DNA of 12,200 nucleotides from NCBI GenBank assembly GCA_002787615.1, contig PCXJ01000070.1:1-12200 (forward strand). The letters are read 5' to 3'. Shown one piece after another: positions 6,318 through 12,200 of this stretch (position 1 is its first letter; every line of letters starts with the position of its first letter). The position numbers were made by a program, and so were the translations under genes. The stretch is from Alphaproteobacteria bacterium CG11_big_fil_rev_8_21_14_0_20_44_7. GTDB lineage: Bacteria > Pseudomonadota > Alphaproteobacteria > Rickettsiales > 21-14-0-20-44-7. The notes below the pieces were generated by a model. It was not told the DNA's origin, did no database searches, and saw only the letters and a list, made by a program, of their open reading frames with translations.

Positions 6318-6349
6318 GTAACATCAGTGTAACAAAGATTAGTTATAAT
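6318..6349 (+). promoter_or_regulatory. Candidate promoter of the RTX gene with GTAACA direct repeats
   Basis: A perfect TATAAT at 6344-6349 is the likely -10. No good -35 lies 16-18 bases upstream. Instead GTAACA occurs twice (6318-6323 and 6329-6334), 11 bases apart, on one face of the helix. The pattern suggests a promoter that needs an activator. The ATGs at 6376 and 6382 give leaders of about 20-26 bases. Confidence 0.45.
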
Positions 6350-6375
6350 ATTAGCAGTGATTTAATAATTGGGTG

Positions 6376-8427
6376 ATGAATATGGCCGAGCCAGATATAT
6401 ATGCAGTAGCTCAAACTCTCATAAAGGAAAACCCTTATTCTCCACCGCAGAATGGCCCTACAGAGCCATATTGGCATCTAGGCGTGGATAAAACCAGTGA
6501 GATTAACACTTATGTGGGCGACCCTTGGGTTTACCAATTGAACTTTAATGAAACAAAACCTACTCACGTTGACCTTAGGAAGGCTTGGACCAGCTATCGT
6601 GATGATGATACCGTCAAAGGCTATTTTTTTACTTACCAGAAATATCCCGGATTAGACGTAAATATTTTTGGTGGGGCGAGCCTCGACTGCTTGATAGGCC
6701 CTGATAATCCAACGATGTTTCTTGGCGCTTCCCACCGTTTAGATATACGGCCAAATCATCTAAAACTTCCCGATGGAAAACTAATATATGTAAATGGTGA
6801 AGACCCGCTCAATCCGATTTATGATGGCAAGCCTGATACAAAGCAGGTATATAACATAAATAACATGCCGAATGATTCTTTGGGAGATAGCTTCATGTCA
6901 CTGCCGAGCAGTACAAACTCGCGCCCTAAGCATGATATTCTTTGCATGGATTATGGGCATGGCTTTGAAGCGGCAGCTATAACCACGCTATATGCAACAA
7001 ATACAACGAATTTTTATCAGCCCCATATAGTTCAGGTCGCTGTTGGTGATAATGATCAGGCTATGGGCGGCCCGCATAATGATTATATTGATCTAGGACC
7101 GGGAAATGATGAAGCCTATGGCGGTTCGCATCATGATATTATAGCCGGAGGGCCGGGGAATGACAGTTTGCAAGGAGATTGCATTGATGGAGTTGCGCCC
7201 GGATATCTTAGTATAGGTACAGAATACGGTTTTTATAAAACAAATGACGTCTCGCATTTTGAAGTAGGTAGAAACCCGCTTTATATGGCAATTAGACCAG
7301 GCAATGACGTGCTTCTTGGCGGTGATGGTAATGACAGATTATTCGGTGAGCAAGGAAATGATATCTCCGATGGCGGGCAGGGAAGTGACCAGCTATACGA
7401 CTCTGTTGGAAATGATGTGCTGATAGGAGGGAATGAATATGCGTTATATGAGAATTTGCTTTCCGGCTCACCAATATATAATTCGCCTAATCCTGTTTAT
7501 GCTATTACCGATGCCAAAATAGGTAATCACAACCTCCCCGGATCGACCCCATTGCAATCAACCGATACAATCATCGTTCATGCCGGACAAGTTCCCGCGC
7601 AAGGTGAAACCGTAGAAACTAATACTATTGTGGGTGTGTTGCCTGCATCAACCGCAACTAAGTTCTATAATGTGTTATCCGATTTTATCCAAAACCATGA
7701 AACTATGAAATCCACCAGATATGGAAATATCAGCCTTGAGCAGGCAGGTTATGACCCAACTGTAATGATGCGTGGACTTGGACTGAGAGGTAATAATACT
7801 GAGTTGCCCGATGTTTATAAATATGTAGATGGTAAGAGATTCGCCAAATATGATAAGAGGGTTTCTTTTGGCTCATTGCCCGATGATTCCTTCGTTGAAA
7901 TTAAAATTACCGATAAAGAAAAAGGCATAGGGATTGTAAGAATTTACAATGTGCAAGTTAATGGTGAAGTGCGCACGCCTAATGTAATGACCAATAGGTA
8001 TGAGATATACGGCATATCGCGTTTTGATTTTAGGCAAGGGTTAAACTATGATTCGAGTTCATACAAGAATGATGGTGATGGCAAGACTAAAATCACTACT
8101 GGGCTAATGAATGAGAACCAGCCATTGTTGATTGATATGGAAACCCACAGAGCATATTATTATTCTAGCTCTGCCGATTTGGATTTGAACAGGTCGGAGG
8201 GACTGGCCTCTGCAACTTCCATAGACCAGATGGACGCTCATGGAAATTTAGCAGAAACAAAATCTATTGCCGATAAGCTATCACCTGATGCGCAGGGAGA
8301 AGCCGCAAAGATTATTGCAGGGCTGCGCGATGGAAACTTGGCCGAAGATTACGCCGTTTTGCAACCAAAAGATATTAGGAATAATGATTTAAGCAAAAAA
8401 GCCGAAGAAGCAGAGATTATGGTATAA
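6376..8427 (+). CDS. Large protein with RTX calcium-binding repeats, function unknown
   Basis: Two blocks of nonapeptide RTX repeats are visible, numbered from an in-frame GTG at 6373. Block 1, about 225-270, has PHNDYIDLG, PGNDEAYGG, SHHDIIAGG and PGNDSLQGD. Block 2, about 308-353, has PGNDVLLGG, DGNDRLFGE, QGNDISDGG, QGSDQLYDS and VGNDVLIGG. Such GGxGxD repeats bind calcium and fold as parallel beta-rolls, usually after type I secretion. A spacer of about 37 residues separates the blocks. The first 220 and last 330 residues match nothing I know. There is no N-terminal signal peptide, and the acidic, small-residue C-terminus (ending EAEIMV) could carry a type I signal; no transporter genes are in the window. 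Starts at 6373 (GTG), 6376 and 6382 (ATG) are possible. GGTGAT at 6372-6377 would serve 6382. Arg codons are AGA/AGG in 14 of 22 by hand count. Confidence 0.85.
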   Translation: MNMAEPDIYAVAQTLIKENPYSPPQNGPTEPYWHLGVDKTSEINTYVGDPWVYQLNFNETKPTHVDLRKAWTSYRDDDTVKGYFFTYQKYPGLDVNIFGGASLDCLIGPDNPTMFLGASHRLDIRPNHLKLPDGKLIYVNGEDPLNPIYDGKPDTKQVYNINNMPNDSLGDSFMSLPSSTNSRPKHDILCMDYGHGFEAAAITTLYATNTTNFYQPHIVQVAVGDNDQAMGGPHNDYIDLGPGNDEAYGGSHHDIIAGGPGNDSLQGDCIDGVAPGYLSIGTEYGFYKTNDVSHFEVGRNPLYMAIRPGNDVLLGGDGNDRLFGEQGNDISDGGQGSDQLYDSVGNDVLIGGNEYALYENLLSGSPIYNSPNPVYAITDAKIGNHNLPGSTPLQSTDTIIVHAGQVPAQGETVETNTIVGVLPASTATKFYNVLSDFIQNHETMKSTRYGNISLEQAGYDPTVMMRGLGLRGNNTELPDVYKYVDGKRFAKYDKRVSFGSLPDDSFVEIKITDKEKGIGIVRIYNVQVNGEVRTPNVMTNRYEIYGISRFDFRQGLNYDSSSYKNDGDGKTKITTGLMNENQPLLIDMETHRAYYYSSSADLDLNRSEGLASATSIDQMDAHGNLAETKSIADKLSPDAQGEAAKIIAGLRDGNLAEDYAVLQPKDIRNNDLSKKAEEAEIMV

Positions 8428-8441
8428 TTGCCGTATTTCTA

Positions 8442-8813
8442 TTACCTAATTTTTTCATCATCATCGAGTAATCCACCTAATTCACGACCACCCAAAATAT
8501 GCACATGGAAATGCGCTACAGATTGCGAGGCATCCGCGCCGTGGTTTGTAATCAGGCGATAACCATTCTCCACCAAACCTAAATCGGCGGCTATTTTCTG
8601 AACTTTGGCGAAGAAATTTGCAACTTTATCAGCCCCGCTTTTGGCGAAATCATCAAATGATACAAAATCGCCTTTTGGCACAACCAAAACATGCACAGGC
8701 GCAGCTTTTGAGATATCTTCAAATGCCAGCACATCATCATCTTCATAAATTTTCGCAGCAGGAATCTCGCCTCTAATTATCTTCGCAAAAATATTTTCTT
8801 TGTCATAAGCCAT
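8442..8813 (-). CDS. Histidine-triad (HIT, HINT-type) nucleotide hydrolase
   Basis: HIT proteins hydrolyse or transfer nucleotides from phosphoramidate and adenylate substrates in the cytoplasm. The triad is HFHVHILGG at residues 101-109 (His101, His103, His105, the middle or last acting as nucleophile). The N-terminal IFAKIIRGEIPAAKIYEDD (8-26), AFEDISKAAPVHVLVVPK (30-47) and ITNHGADASQSVAHFHVH are all standard for the HINT/PKCI branch. The 123-residue length is usual for it. The ATG at 8811-8813 lies six bases after a -10-like CATTAT with a perfect TTGACA 16 bases upstream, so the mRNA is probably leaderless. It converges with the RTX gene with 14 bases between the stops, and diverges from the COQ4-like gene. 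Exact physiological substrate unknown. Confidence 0.95.
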   Translation of the reverse strand: MAYDKENIFAKIIRGEIPAAKIYEDDDVLAFEDISKAAPVHVLVVPKGDFVSFDDFAKSGADKVANFFAKVQKIAADLGLVENGYRLITNHGADASQSVAHFHVHILGGRELGGLLDDDEKIR

Positions 8814-8819
8814 AAATCC

Positions 8820-8847
8820 ATAATGCCAACATTATGATTTTTGTCAA
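8820..8847 (-). promoter_or_regulatory. Promoter of the HIT gene
   Basis: The minus strand reads TTGACA (8847-8842), a 16-base spacer and CATTAT (8825-8820, 4 of 6). The HIT ATG starts six bases after the -10, implying a leaderless transcript. Confidence 0.55.
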
Positions 8848-8879
8848 TGCGCTCTCTAGATGATTTTTTAACCAATATC

Positions 8880-8888
8880 TGCTATAAT
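8880..8888 (+). promoter_or_regulatory. Extended -10 promoter of the COQ4-like gene
   Basis: TGC directly precedes a perfect TATAAT (8883-8888), an extended -10. The -35 position has only a weak match (ATGATT). The ATG at 8895 lies six bases downstream. This decides the start: an ATG at 8847, or a TTG before it, would lie upstream of the transcription start. Confidence 0.65.
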
Positions 8889-8894
8889 TATCCT

Positions 8895-9455
8895 ATGGCT
8901 AAAGCTCCAAGCGATTATGCAAAATGGAATCCGGGTTTGAAAAACGGTGAGAAAAAGCTTGCCTCAATTCTCAAAACTTTACCCGCGAATGAGCAGGCGG
9001 ATATCAGCTCTATAGTCAAATTATTTGAAAACCCGTCCTCGCCGGTTGCTTTGCCCGGTGCGGTTTCGCTGGAGCGCCATGATTGCATTCATATTATGCT
9101 CGGGCGTGGGCTTTTGCCGCAGGATGAGGCTTTTGTGATTGGCTTCACCATGGGCACGGCCAAGCATATCACGGGTTTTGAGGAATCAATTTTCAAGAAA
9201 GCCTCGATGTATTTATATCCAAAGCAATATCGCTTCAGCAAAAATAATCTGATAGCGTTTGAACTTGGTTTGCGCTACGGCAAGGCGTGCAAAGTGACGG
9301 AAATATACGAATTCCCGTTTGAGGAATATGAGCAGGAGAAAATCAGCGTGATTCGGCGCAAATTGGGGGTGAGCCTGCATGAGCTCCGCCAAATTTATCG
9401 AGCTGAAAAATTATTATTGCCAAATACGCGATGCAGCAAACGCCTTCCAGTTTAG
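8895..9455 (+). CDS. Short COQ4-like protein
   Basis: The protein carries HDCIHIMLGRGLLPQDE: His62, Asp63, His66 and Glu78, exactly the HDxxHx(11)E motif that defines COQ4, the metal-binding protein of ubiquinone biosynthesis. Further COQ4-like traits are a Gly-rich helix after the motif (EAFVIGFTMGTA) and AFELGLRYGKACK (121-133) followed by IRRKLGVSLHEL (153-164), like the family's C-terminal R..LG[IV]. COQ4 organises the Coq complex or removes a ring carboxyl group; whether this short form (186 residues) does so is not shown. The start at 8895 was chosen because an extended -10 lies six bases before it. A frame open from 8841 would add 18 residues but would begin upstream of the promoter. 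No membrane segment was seen. Its last dozen residues (LLPNTRCSKRLPV) look unlike the rest. No other ubiquinone gene is nearby. Confidence 0.6.
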   Translation: MAKAPSDYAKWNPGLKNGEKKLASILKTLPANEQADISSIVKLFENPSSPVALPGAVSLERHDCIHIMLGRGLLPQDEAFVIGFTMGTAKHITGFEESIFKKASMYLYPKQYRFSKNNLIAFELGLRYGKACKVTEIYEFPFEEYEQEKISVIRRKLGVSLHELRQIYRAEKLLLPNTRCSKRLPV

Positions 9456-9490
9456 AGGGGCAGGGATTTGGGGAGGACATCCCGTATACA

Positions 9491-10078
9491 CTAAGCGATT
9501 TTGCAAAACTTGTTGAAGTCCGGACGTGGGCTGCGCGGGTGCAATTTGCTTGAATCGCCATAGCCGATATTTATCAGGAAATTTGATTTCCATTTAGTGC
9601 CGTCTAAAAACTCCGCATCCACCCCATCATTATTAAACCCGCTCATCGGGCCGCAATCCAAGCCAACTGCGCGGCAGGCGAGAATGAAATATGCGCCTTG
9701 CAAACTGCCATTTCTAAACGCGGTTTGCTTTATTGCTTCCTCATTTCCCTCAAACCAGCTTTTTGCATCAGCATGCGGGAAAAGCCACGGCAGTTCGTTA
9801 TAAAATTCCATATCATGTGCGATGATAGCGCAAACCGGAGCTTGCATAGTTTTCTCAACATTTCCTTCTGCCAGATGCGGTTTAAGCCTCGCCTTTGCTT
9901 CATCAGATTTCACAAAAACAATTCGCATCGGTTGGCAATTTGCCGAAGTCGGCGCAATTTTCGCCAAATCATAAGCTTTTTGCAAAAGCTCGTCCGGTAC
10001 ATCTTTTTCGAGCCATGCGCTATGCGTTCTGGCATCGTTGAAAATTACGTCCAAAGCTTGTTGATTAATCTCTGTCAT
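9491..10078 (-). CDS. rutE: Nitroreductase-family FMN oxidoreductase, RutE/malonic-semialdehyde-reductase type
   Basis: Flavoprotein of the nitroreductase fold, acting in the cytoplasm with NAD(P)H. FNDARTHSAW (13-22) holds the FMN-phosphate Arg and the RTH of the RutE/HadB branch. PTSANCQPMRIVFVKS (43-58), FRNGSLQGAYFILACRAVGL (121-140), DCGPMSGFNN (141-150) and KSNFLINIGYGD (164-175) are its other conserved blocks. The 195-residue length is usual. In E. coli RutE reduces malonic semialdehyde in uracil breakdown, but no other rut genes are here, so the substrate may differ and the symbol marks the family only. Its ATG lies inside the end of hisE (14-base overlap), so it is translated last in the his operon. 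AAAGAG just before the ATG may serve as Shine-Dalgarno. No clear terminator lies in the 35 bases before the convergent COQ4-like gene. Confidence 0.85.
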   Translation of the reverse strand: MTEINQQALDVIFNDARTHSAWLEKDVPDELLQKAYDLAKIAPTSANCQPMRIVFVKSDEAKARLKPHLAEGNVEKTMQAPVCAIIAHDMEFYNELPWLFPHADAKSWFEGNEEAIKQTAFRNGSLQGAYFILACRAVGLDCGPMSGFNNDGVDAEFLDGTKWKSNFLINIGYGDSSKLHPRSPRPDFNKFCKIA

Positions 10079-10376
10079 TATCTCTTTTCATCCTACGTTT
10101 TTGCAATTCATAAATAACTTCATCAAGCGTAACATCGGCTTCCGCCAACAGCACGAAGAGGTGGAACATCAAATCGGCAGATTCATCAATCAGCTCTTTT
10201 TTATCGCCTTTCATTGCGGCAATTACGGTTTCCACCGCTTCTTCGCCAACTTTTTGAGCGATGCGTGAGCGCCCTTTTTTGAACAGGGCAGCAGTGTATG
10301 AATTATTCATGCCAGAGTCTTTGCGTTCTCTGACTAGCTCATATAATTCTTTCAATAATGCATCAAATTCACTCAT
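10065..10376 (-). CDS. hisE: Phosphoribosyl-ATP pyrophosphatase
   Basis: HisE removes pyrophosphate from PR-ATP to give PR-AMP, the second step of histidine biosynthesis, in the cytoplasm. It is an all-alpha MazG-type NTP pyrophosphatase. The metal-binding acidic residues are visible in KVGEEAVETVIAAM (42-55; Glu45, Glu46, Glu49) and DESADLMFHLFVLL (64-77; Glu65, Asp68). SYTAALFKKGRSRIAQKVGEE is the typical HisE run before them. The length of 103 residues is normal for a stand-alone HisE, not fused to HisI. The ATG overlaps the hisF stop as ATGA with no evident Shine-Dalgarno, pointing to coupled translation. The C-terminus is unusually charged (KRRMKRDNDRD), and the next gene starts inside it. 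Confidence 0.95.
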   Translation of the reverse strand: MSEFDALLKELYELVRERKDSGMNNSYTAALFKKGRSRIAQKVGEEAVETVIAAMKGDKKELIDESADLMFHLFVLLAEADVTLDEVIYELQKRRMKRDNDRD

Positions 10377-11131
10377 GCAGCCAATCTAACAGGAATATTT
10401 CTTTCTGCCATATATTTTTTTACCTCATCAATCGTATATTCACCAAAATGAAAAATTGAGGCTGCGAGTAGGGCGGTTGCTCCGGCTTCTGCGCCTTCCA
10501 CGAAATGTTTTGGTTCACCAACACCGCCGGATGCAATCACCGGAATTTCCACCGCCGCGCAAACTGCTTTTGTGAGTTTTACGTCAAATCCCTGTTTTGT
10601 GCCGTCCCTATCCATTGAGGTCAGCAGAATCTCGCCACAGCCATAATCGGCCATTTTTTCTGCCCATTCGATTGTGTTTATTCCGGTGGGTTTTCTGCCG
10701 CCATGGGTGAATATTTCCGGTGCATCGCCATTCCATTTGGAGTCTATGGCAACGACAATGCATTGATTGCCGAATTTCTCCGAGGCTTTTTTGACAAACT
10801 CCGGCTCATAAACTGCGGCAGAATTTATCGAAACCTTGTCCGCTCCGGCGCGCAGCAAATTGCGGATATCATCCAATGTGCGCACGCCACCGCCCACTGT
10901 CATCGGCATGAAGCATTCAGAGGCCACGGCGGAGATGATGTCATATAATATCCCACGATTTTCATGCGTGGCGGTGATGTCCAGAAAACATAGCTCATCC
11001 GCACCCTGTGCCTCATAGGCTTTTGCCTGTTCGACAGGGTCGCCCGCATCGCGTAATTCGAGAAAGTTCACGCCTTTTACAACGCGCCCGTCTTTTACGT
11101 CAAGGCAGGGGATGATTCTGGTTTTCAGCAT
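10373..11131 (-). CDS. hisF: Imidazole-glycerol-phosphate synthase, cyclase subunit
   Basis: HisF joins ammonia from the glutaminase HisH to PRFAR, giving imidazole-glycerol phosphate and AICAR, the latter feeding purine synthesis. It is a (beta/alpha)8 barrel of 252 residues, the usual size. Catalytic Asp11 lies in RIIPCLDVKDGRVVKGVNF (5-23) and Asp130 in CIVVAIDSK (124-132), the same positions as in Thermotoga HisF. Phosphate-binding loops are TVGGGVRT (78-85) and ASGGVGE (200-206), and LLTSMDRDGTKQGFD (169-183) is fully conserved. It follows hisA by 29 bases with a small AT hairpin between. There is no clear Shine-Dalgarno before its ATG. The stop overlaps the hisE start. HisH must be encoded elsewhere, probably upstream beyond the right edge. 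Confidence 0.98.
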   Translation of the reverse strand: MLKTRIIPCLDVKDGRVVKGVNFLELRDAGDPVEQAKAYEAQGADELCFLDITATHENRGILYDIISAVASECFMPMTVGGGVRTLDDIRNLLRAGADKVSINSAAVYEPEFVKKASEKFGNQCIVVAIDSKWNGDAPEIFTHGGRKPTGINTIEWAEKMADYGCGEILLTSMDRDGTKQGFDVKLTKAVCAAVEIPVIASGGVGEPKHFVEGAEAGATALLAASIFHFGEYTIDEVKKYMAERNIPVRLAA

Positions 11132-11137
11132 TTTGAG

Positions 11138-11154
11138 ATATTATTTGATAATAT
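11138..11154. repeat. Short AT inverted repeat between hisA and hisF
   Basis: ATATTAT-TTG-ATAATAT is a perfect 7-base inverted repeat with a 3-base loop, filling most of the 29-base hisA-hisF gap. It is all A-T, so the hairpin would be weak. It could act as an mRNA processing or stability element. No U run makes it a terminator. Confidence 0.35.
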
Positions 11155-11160
11155 TATTGA

Positions 11161-11871
11161 TTACAAATTATTCAATTCTTCGGCGGTGAAAATATTGTCA
11201 TAAAGCGCGCGGCCAATCACCACGCCTTCAAGCTTGCCGCTTTCCTTGAGTTCTTTTACGTCATCAAGGCAAGCAACACCGCCCGATGCGATTACGGGGA
11301 TATTCACGGAATCGGCAAGTGTGATTGTTTCTTCCAGATTCACGCCTTCCATCACGCCGTCACGGGCGATATCGGTATAAATAATTGCTGCAACGCCGGA
11401 ATCTTCAAATGATTTTGCCAAATCCACGGCTTTGGTTTCGGAGGTTTTGAGCCAGCCATGAGTTGCTACTTTTCCACCTTTTGCATCAATTCCGATGGCA
11501 ATTTTGTTGGGATATAATTTGCATAATTCTTTGACAACACTTGGCTTTTCTAATGCTAATGTCCCCAAAATTACGCGGCTAACCCCCGCCTCAATCCAAG
11601 CTTCTGCGGTTTTGATATCGCGCACACCGCCGCCAAGCTGCACTGGAACATTCACGGCGCGAATGATTTTTGAAACGGAATAAATATTCTTTGGTTTACC
11701 TTCGATTGCGCCGTTCAAATCAACAACATGTATCCATTTAAAGCCTGAATCTTGCCATTTTTTGGCTTGCTCAACAGGGCTGGTAGAAAACACGGTTTCC
11801 TCATCCATTCTGCCCTGAATCAGACGCACGCAGTTGCCGTCTTTTAAATCAATTGCCGGATAAATTATCAT
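11161..11871 (-). CDS. hisA: ProFAR isomerase, histidine biosynthesis
   Basis: HisA isomerises ProFAR to PRFAR, the substrate of HisF, by an Amadori rearrangement in the cytoplasm. It is a half-duplicated (beta/alpha)8 barrel, 236 residues, a usual length. Catalytic Asp8 lies in IYPAIDLKDGNCVRL (3-17) and the partner Asp129 in IGIDAKGG (126-133). The phosphate loops are LGGGVR (79-84) and ASGGVA (195-200), and IYTDIARDGVMEGVN (164-178) is the conserved loop after strand five. The ATG overlaps the upstream acetyltransferase stop as ATGA, with AAGGA six bases before it, a good Shine-Dalgarno. Lack of the PriA-type tryptophan-pathway features was not tested by alignment. Confidence 0.98.
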   Translation of the reverse strand: MIIYPAIDLKDGNCVRLIQGRMDEETVFSTSPVEQAKKWQDSGFKWIHVVDLNGAIEGKPKNIYSVSKIIRAVNVPVQLGGGVRDIKTAEAWIEAGVSRVILGTLALEKPSVVKELCKLYPNKIAIGIDAKGGKVATHGWLKTSETKAVDLAKSFEDSGVAAIIYTDIARDGVMEGVNLEETITLADSVNIPVIASGGVACLDDVKELKESGKLEGVVIGRALYDNIFTAEELNNL

Positions 11872-12200
11872 ACTAAATCCTTATAATAAAAATAACCTGT
11901 GACGAATTGCCCGTCCACCATTTCATATTTATCAAGCTCGCCCCATTTGTTGAAGCCATAGCTCTCATAAAGTTTGACTGCGGCTTCCTGAGTGGCGCGT
12001 ACTTCGAGTTTTAAAATCCTGAATTTATCTTTGCGTGCTTCTTCCTCAACGGCAGCGAGCAGCATTTTTGCCAAACCATGACCGCGCGCCCAAGGTGCTA
12101 CGAAATGCTCATGTGCGGAAGCGGCAAAGCTCTGCGATTGCTTGTTCCCCGGCGGTGTGATGAATTGAACTGCGCCGGCAATAACTCCGTCCAGCCTGCC
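11868..12200 (-). CDS. GNAT-family N-acetyltransferase (partial, 5' end outside window)
   Basis: The frame is open from the right edge to TGA at 11870-11868, giving the last 110 residues. They contain a GNAT core: VIAGAVQFITPPG (the beta-4 strand), then HEHFVAPWARGHGLAKMLLA, whose RGHGLA is the acetyl-CoA pyrophosphate loop (R/Q-x-x-G-x-G/A). ILKLEVRATQEAAVKLYESYGF follows, the usual N-x-x-A-x-x-[LF]-Y-x-x-x-GF end with Thr in place of Asn. It would transfer an acetyl group from acetyl-CoA to an amine; the substrate is unknown. A TTG at 12072-12074 should not be taken as the start because the motif extends upstream of it. The ATGA overlap with hisA places it in the his operon, where hisH would often be expected. 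Confidence 0.85.
   Translation of the reverse strand, partial: GRLDGVIAGAVQFITPPGNKQSQSFAASAHEHFVAPWARGHGLAKMLLAAVEEEARKDKFRILKLEVRATQEAAVKLYESYGFNKWGELDKYEMVDGQFVTGYFYYKDLV

Noticed and set aside
6373..6375. GTG start for the RTX gene.
   Set aside because: Two ATG codons follow within nine bases, and GGTGAT at 6372-6377 is better read as a Shine-Dalgarno for the ATG at 6382. I give 6376 as a compromise; 6382 is equally likely.
8841..8894. Longer start for the COQ4-like gene (TTG at 8841 or ATG at 8847).
   Set aside because: Both starts precede a strong extended -10 (8880-8888) that puts transcription start at about 8895, and the extra residues do not look like family sequence.
9460..9490. 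Possible terminator between the COQ4-like gene and the nitroreductase (GGGAT...ATCCC).
   Set aside because: The stem is five bases with a long loop and no U run on either strand.
12072..12074. TTG as the start of the acetyltransferase.
   Set aside because: The frame stays open to the window edge and the acetyl-CoA loop (RGHGLA) spans this position.
1..12200. CRISPR arrays, insertion sequences, ordinary tRNA or rRNA genes, and attachment-site duplications.
   Set aside because: None seen on reading both strands: no regularly spaced repeats, no transposase or integrase motifs, and no cloverleaf other than the tRNA-like domain of the tmRNA.

Overview
This window looks like part of an alphaproteobacterial chromosome with AT-leaning composition. 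The strongest evidence is a circularly permuted (two-piece) tmRNA gene at about 1535-1924 on the minus strand. Its tag, AANDNFIVDGAVAA, has the ANDNF...AVAA pattern of alphaproteobacterial tags such as that of Caulobacter. ThyX, HisA, HisF, HisE and the RutE-type nitroreductase also read as alphaproteobacterial. No phage integrase, transposase, CRISPR array or rRNA was seen, and no tRNA other than the tRNA-like domain of the tmRNA.

Layout. 1-186 (+) is the end of a coiled-coil, probably chemoreceptor-like protein. It converges tail to tail with an unrecognised 422-residue protein (183-1451, -). 1452-1980 has no protein gene: it holds the tmRNA with its own consensus promoter and a terminator. 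1981-3033 (-) encodes a 350-residue protein with degenerate ankyrin-like helical repeats. It diverges from thyX (3141-4085, +), which is followed by an unrecognised helical-repeat protein (4155-4898, +), an MscS-type channel (4942-6273, +) and a large RTX-repeat protein (6376-8427, +). A histidine-triad protein (8442-8813, -) and a short COQ4-like protein (8895-9455, +) diverge from a compact two-way promoter region. The last part is a minus-strand operon read from the right edge: an N-acetyltransferase (partial), hisA, hisF, hisE and a RutE-family nitroreductase, with overlapping or nearly touching genes.

How the parts relate. HisE, HisF and HisA belong to histidine biosynthesis: HisE acts early, HisA isomerises ProFAR, and HisF makes imidazole-glycerol phosphate with HisH, which is not in the window. 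ThyX makes dTMP from dUMP. The tmRNA rescues stalled ribosomes and tags unfinished proteins. Between these core genes lie four proteins I cannot assign a function (422, 350, 247 and about 683 residues). In the two I hand-counted, Arg codons are mostly AGA/AGG, unlike thyX, which suggests a mosaic of core and accessory genes around the tmRNA. Several core genes (thyX, the HIT gene, the COQ4-like gene, mscS) have a -10 box only 6-8 bases before the ATG and no Shine-Dalgarno, so they are probably transcribed as leaderless mRNAs.

Limits: all assignments come from reading motifs by eye. No alignment, folding or database search was run.
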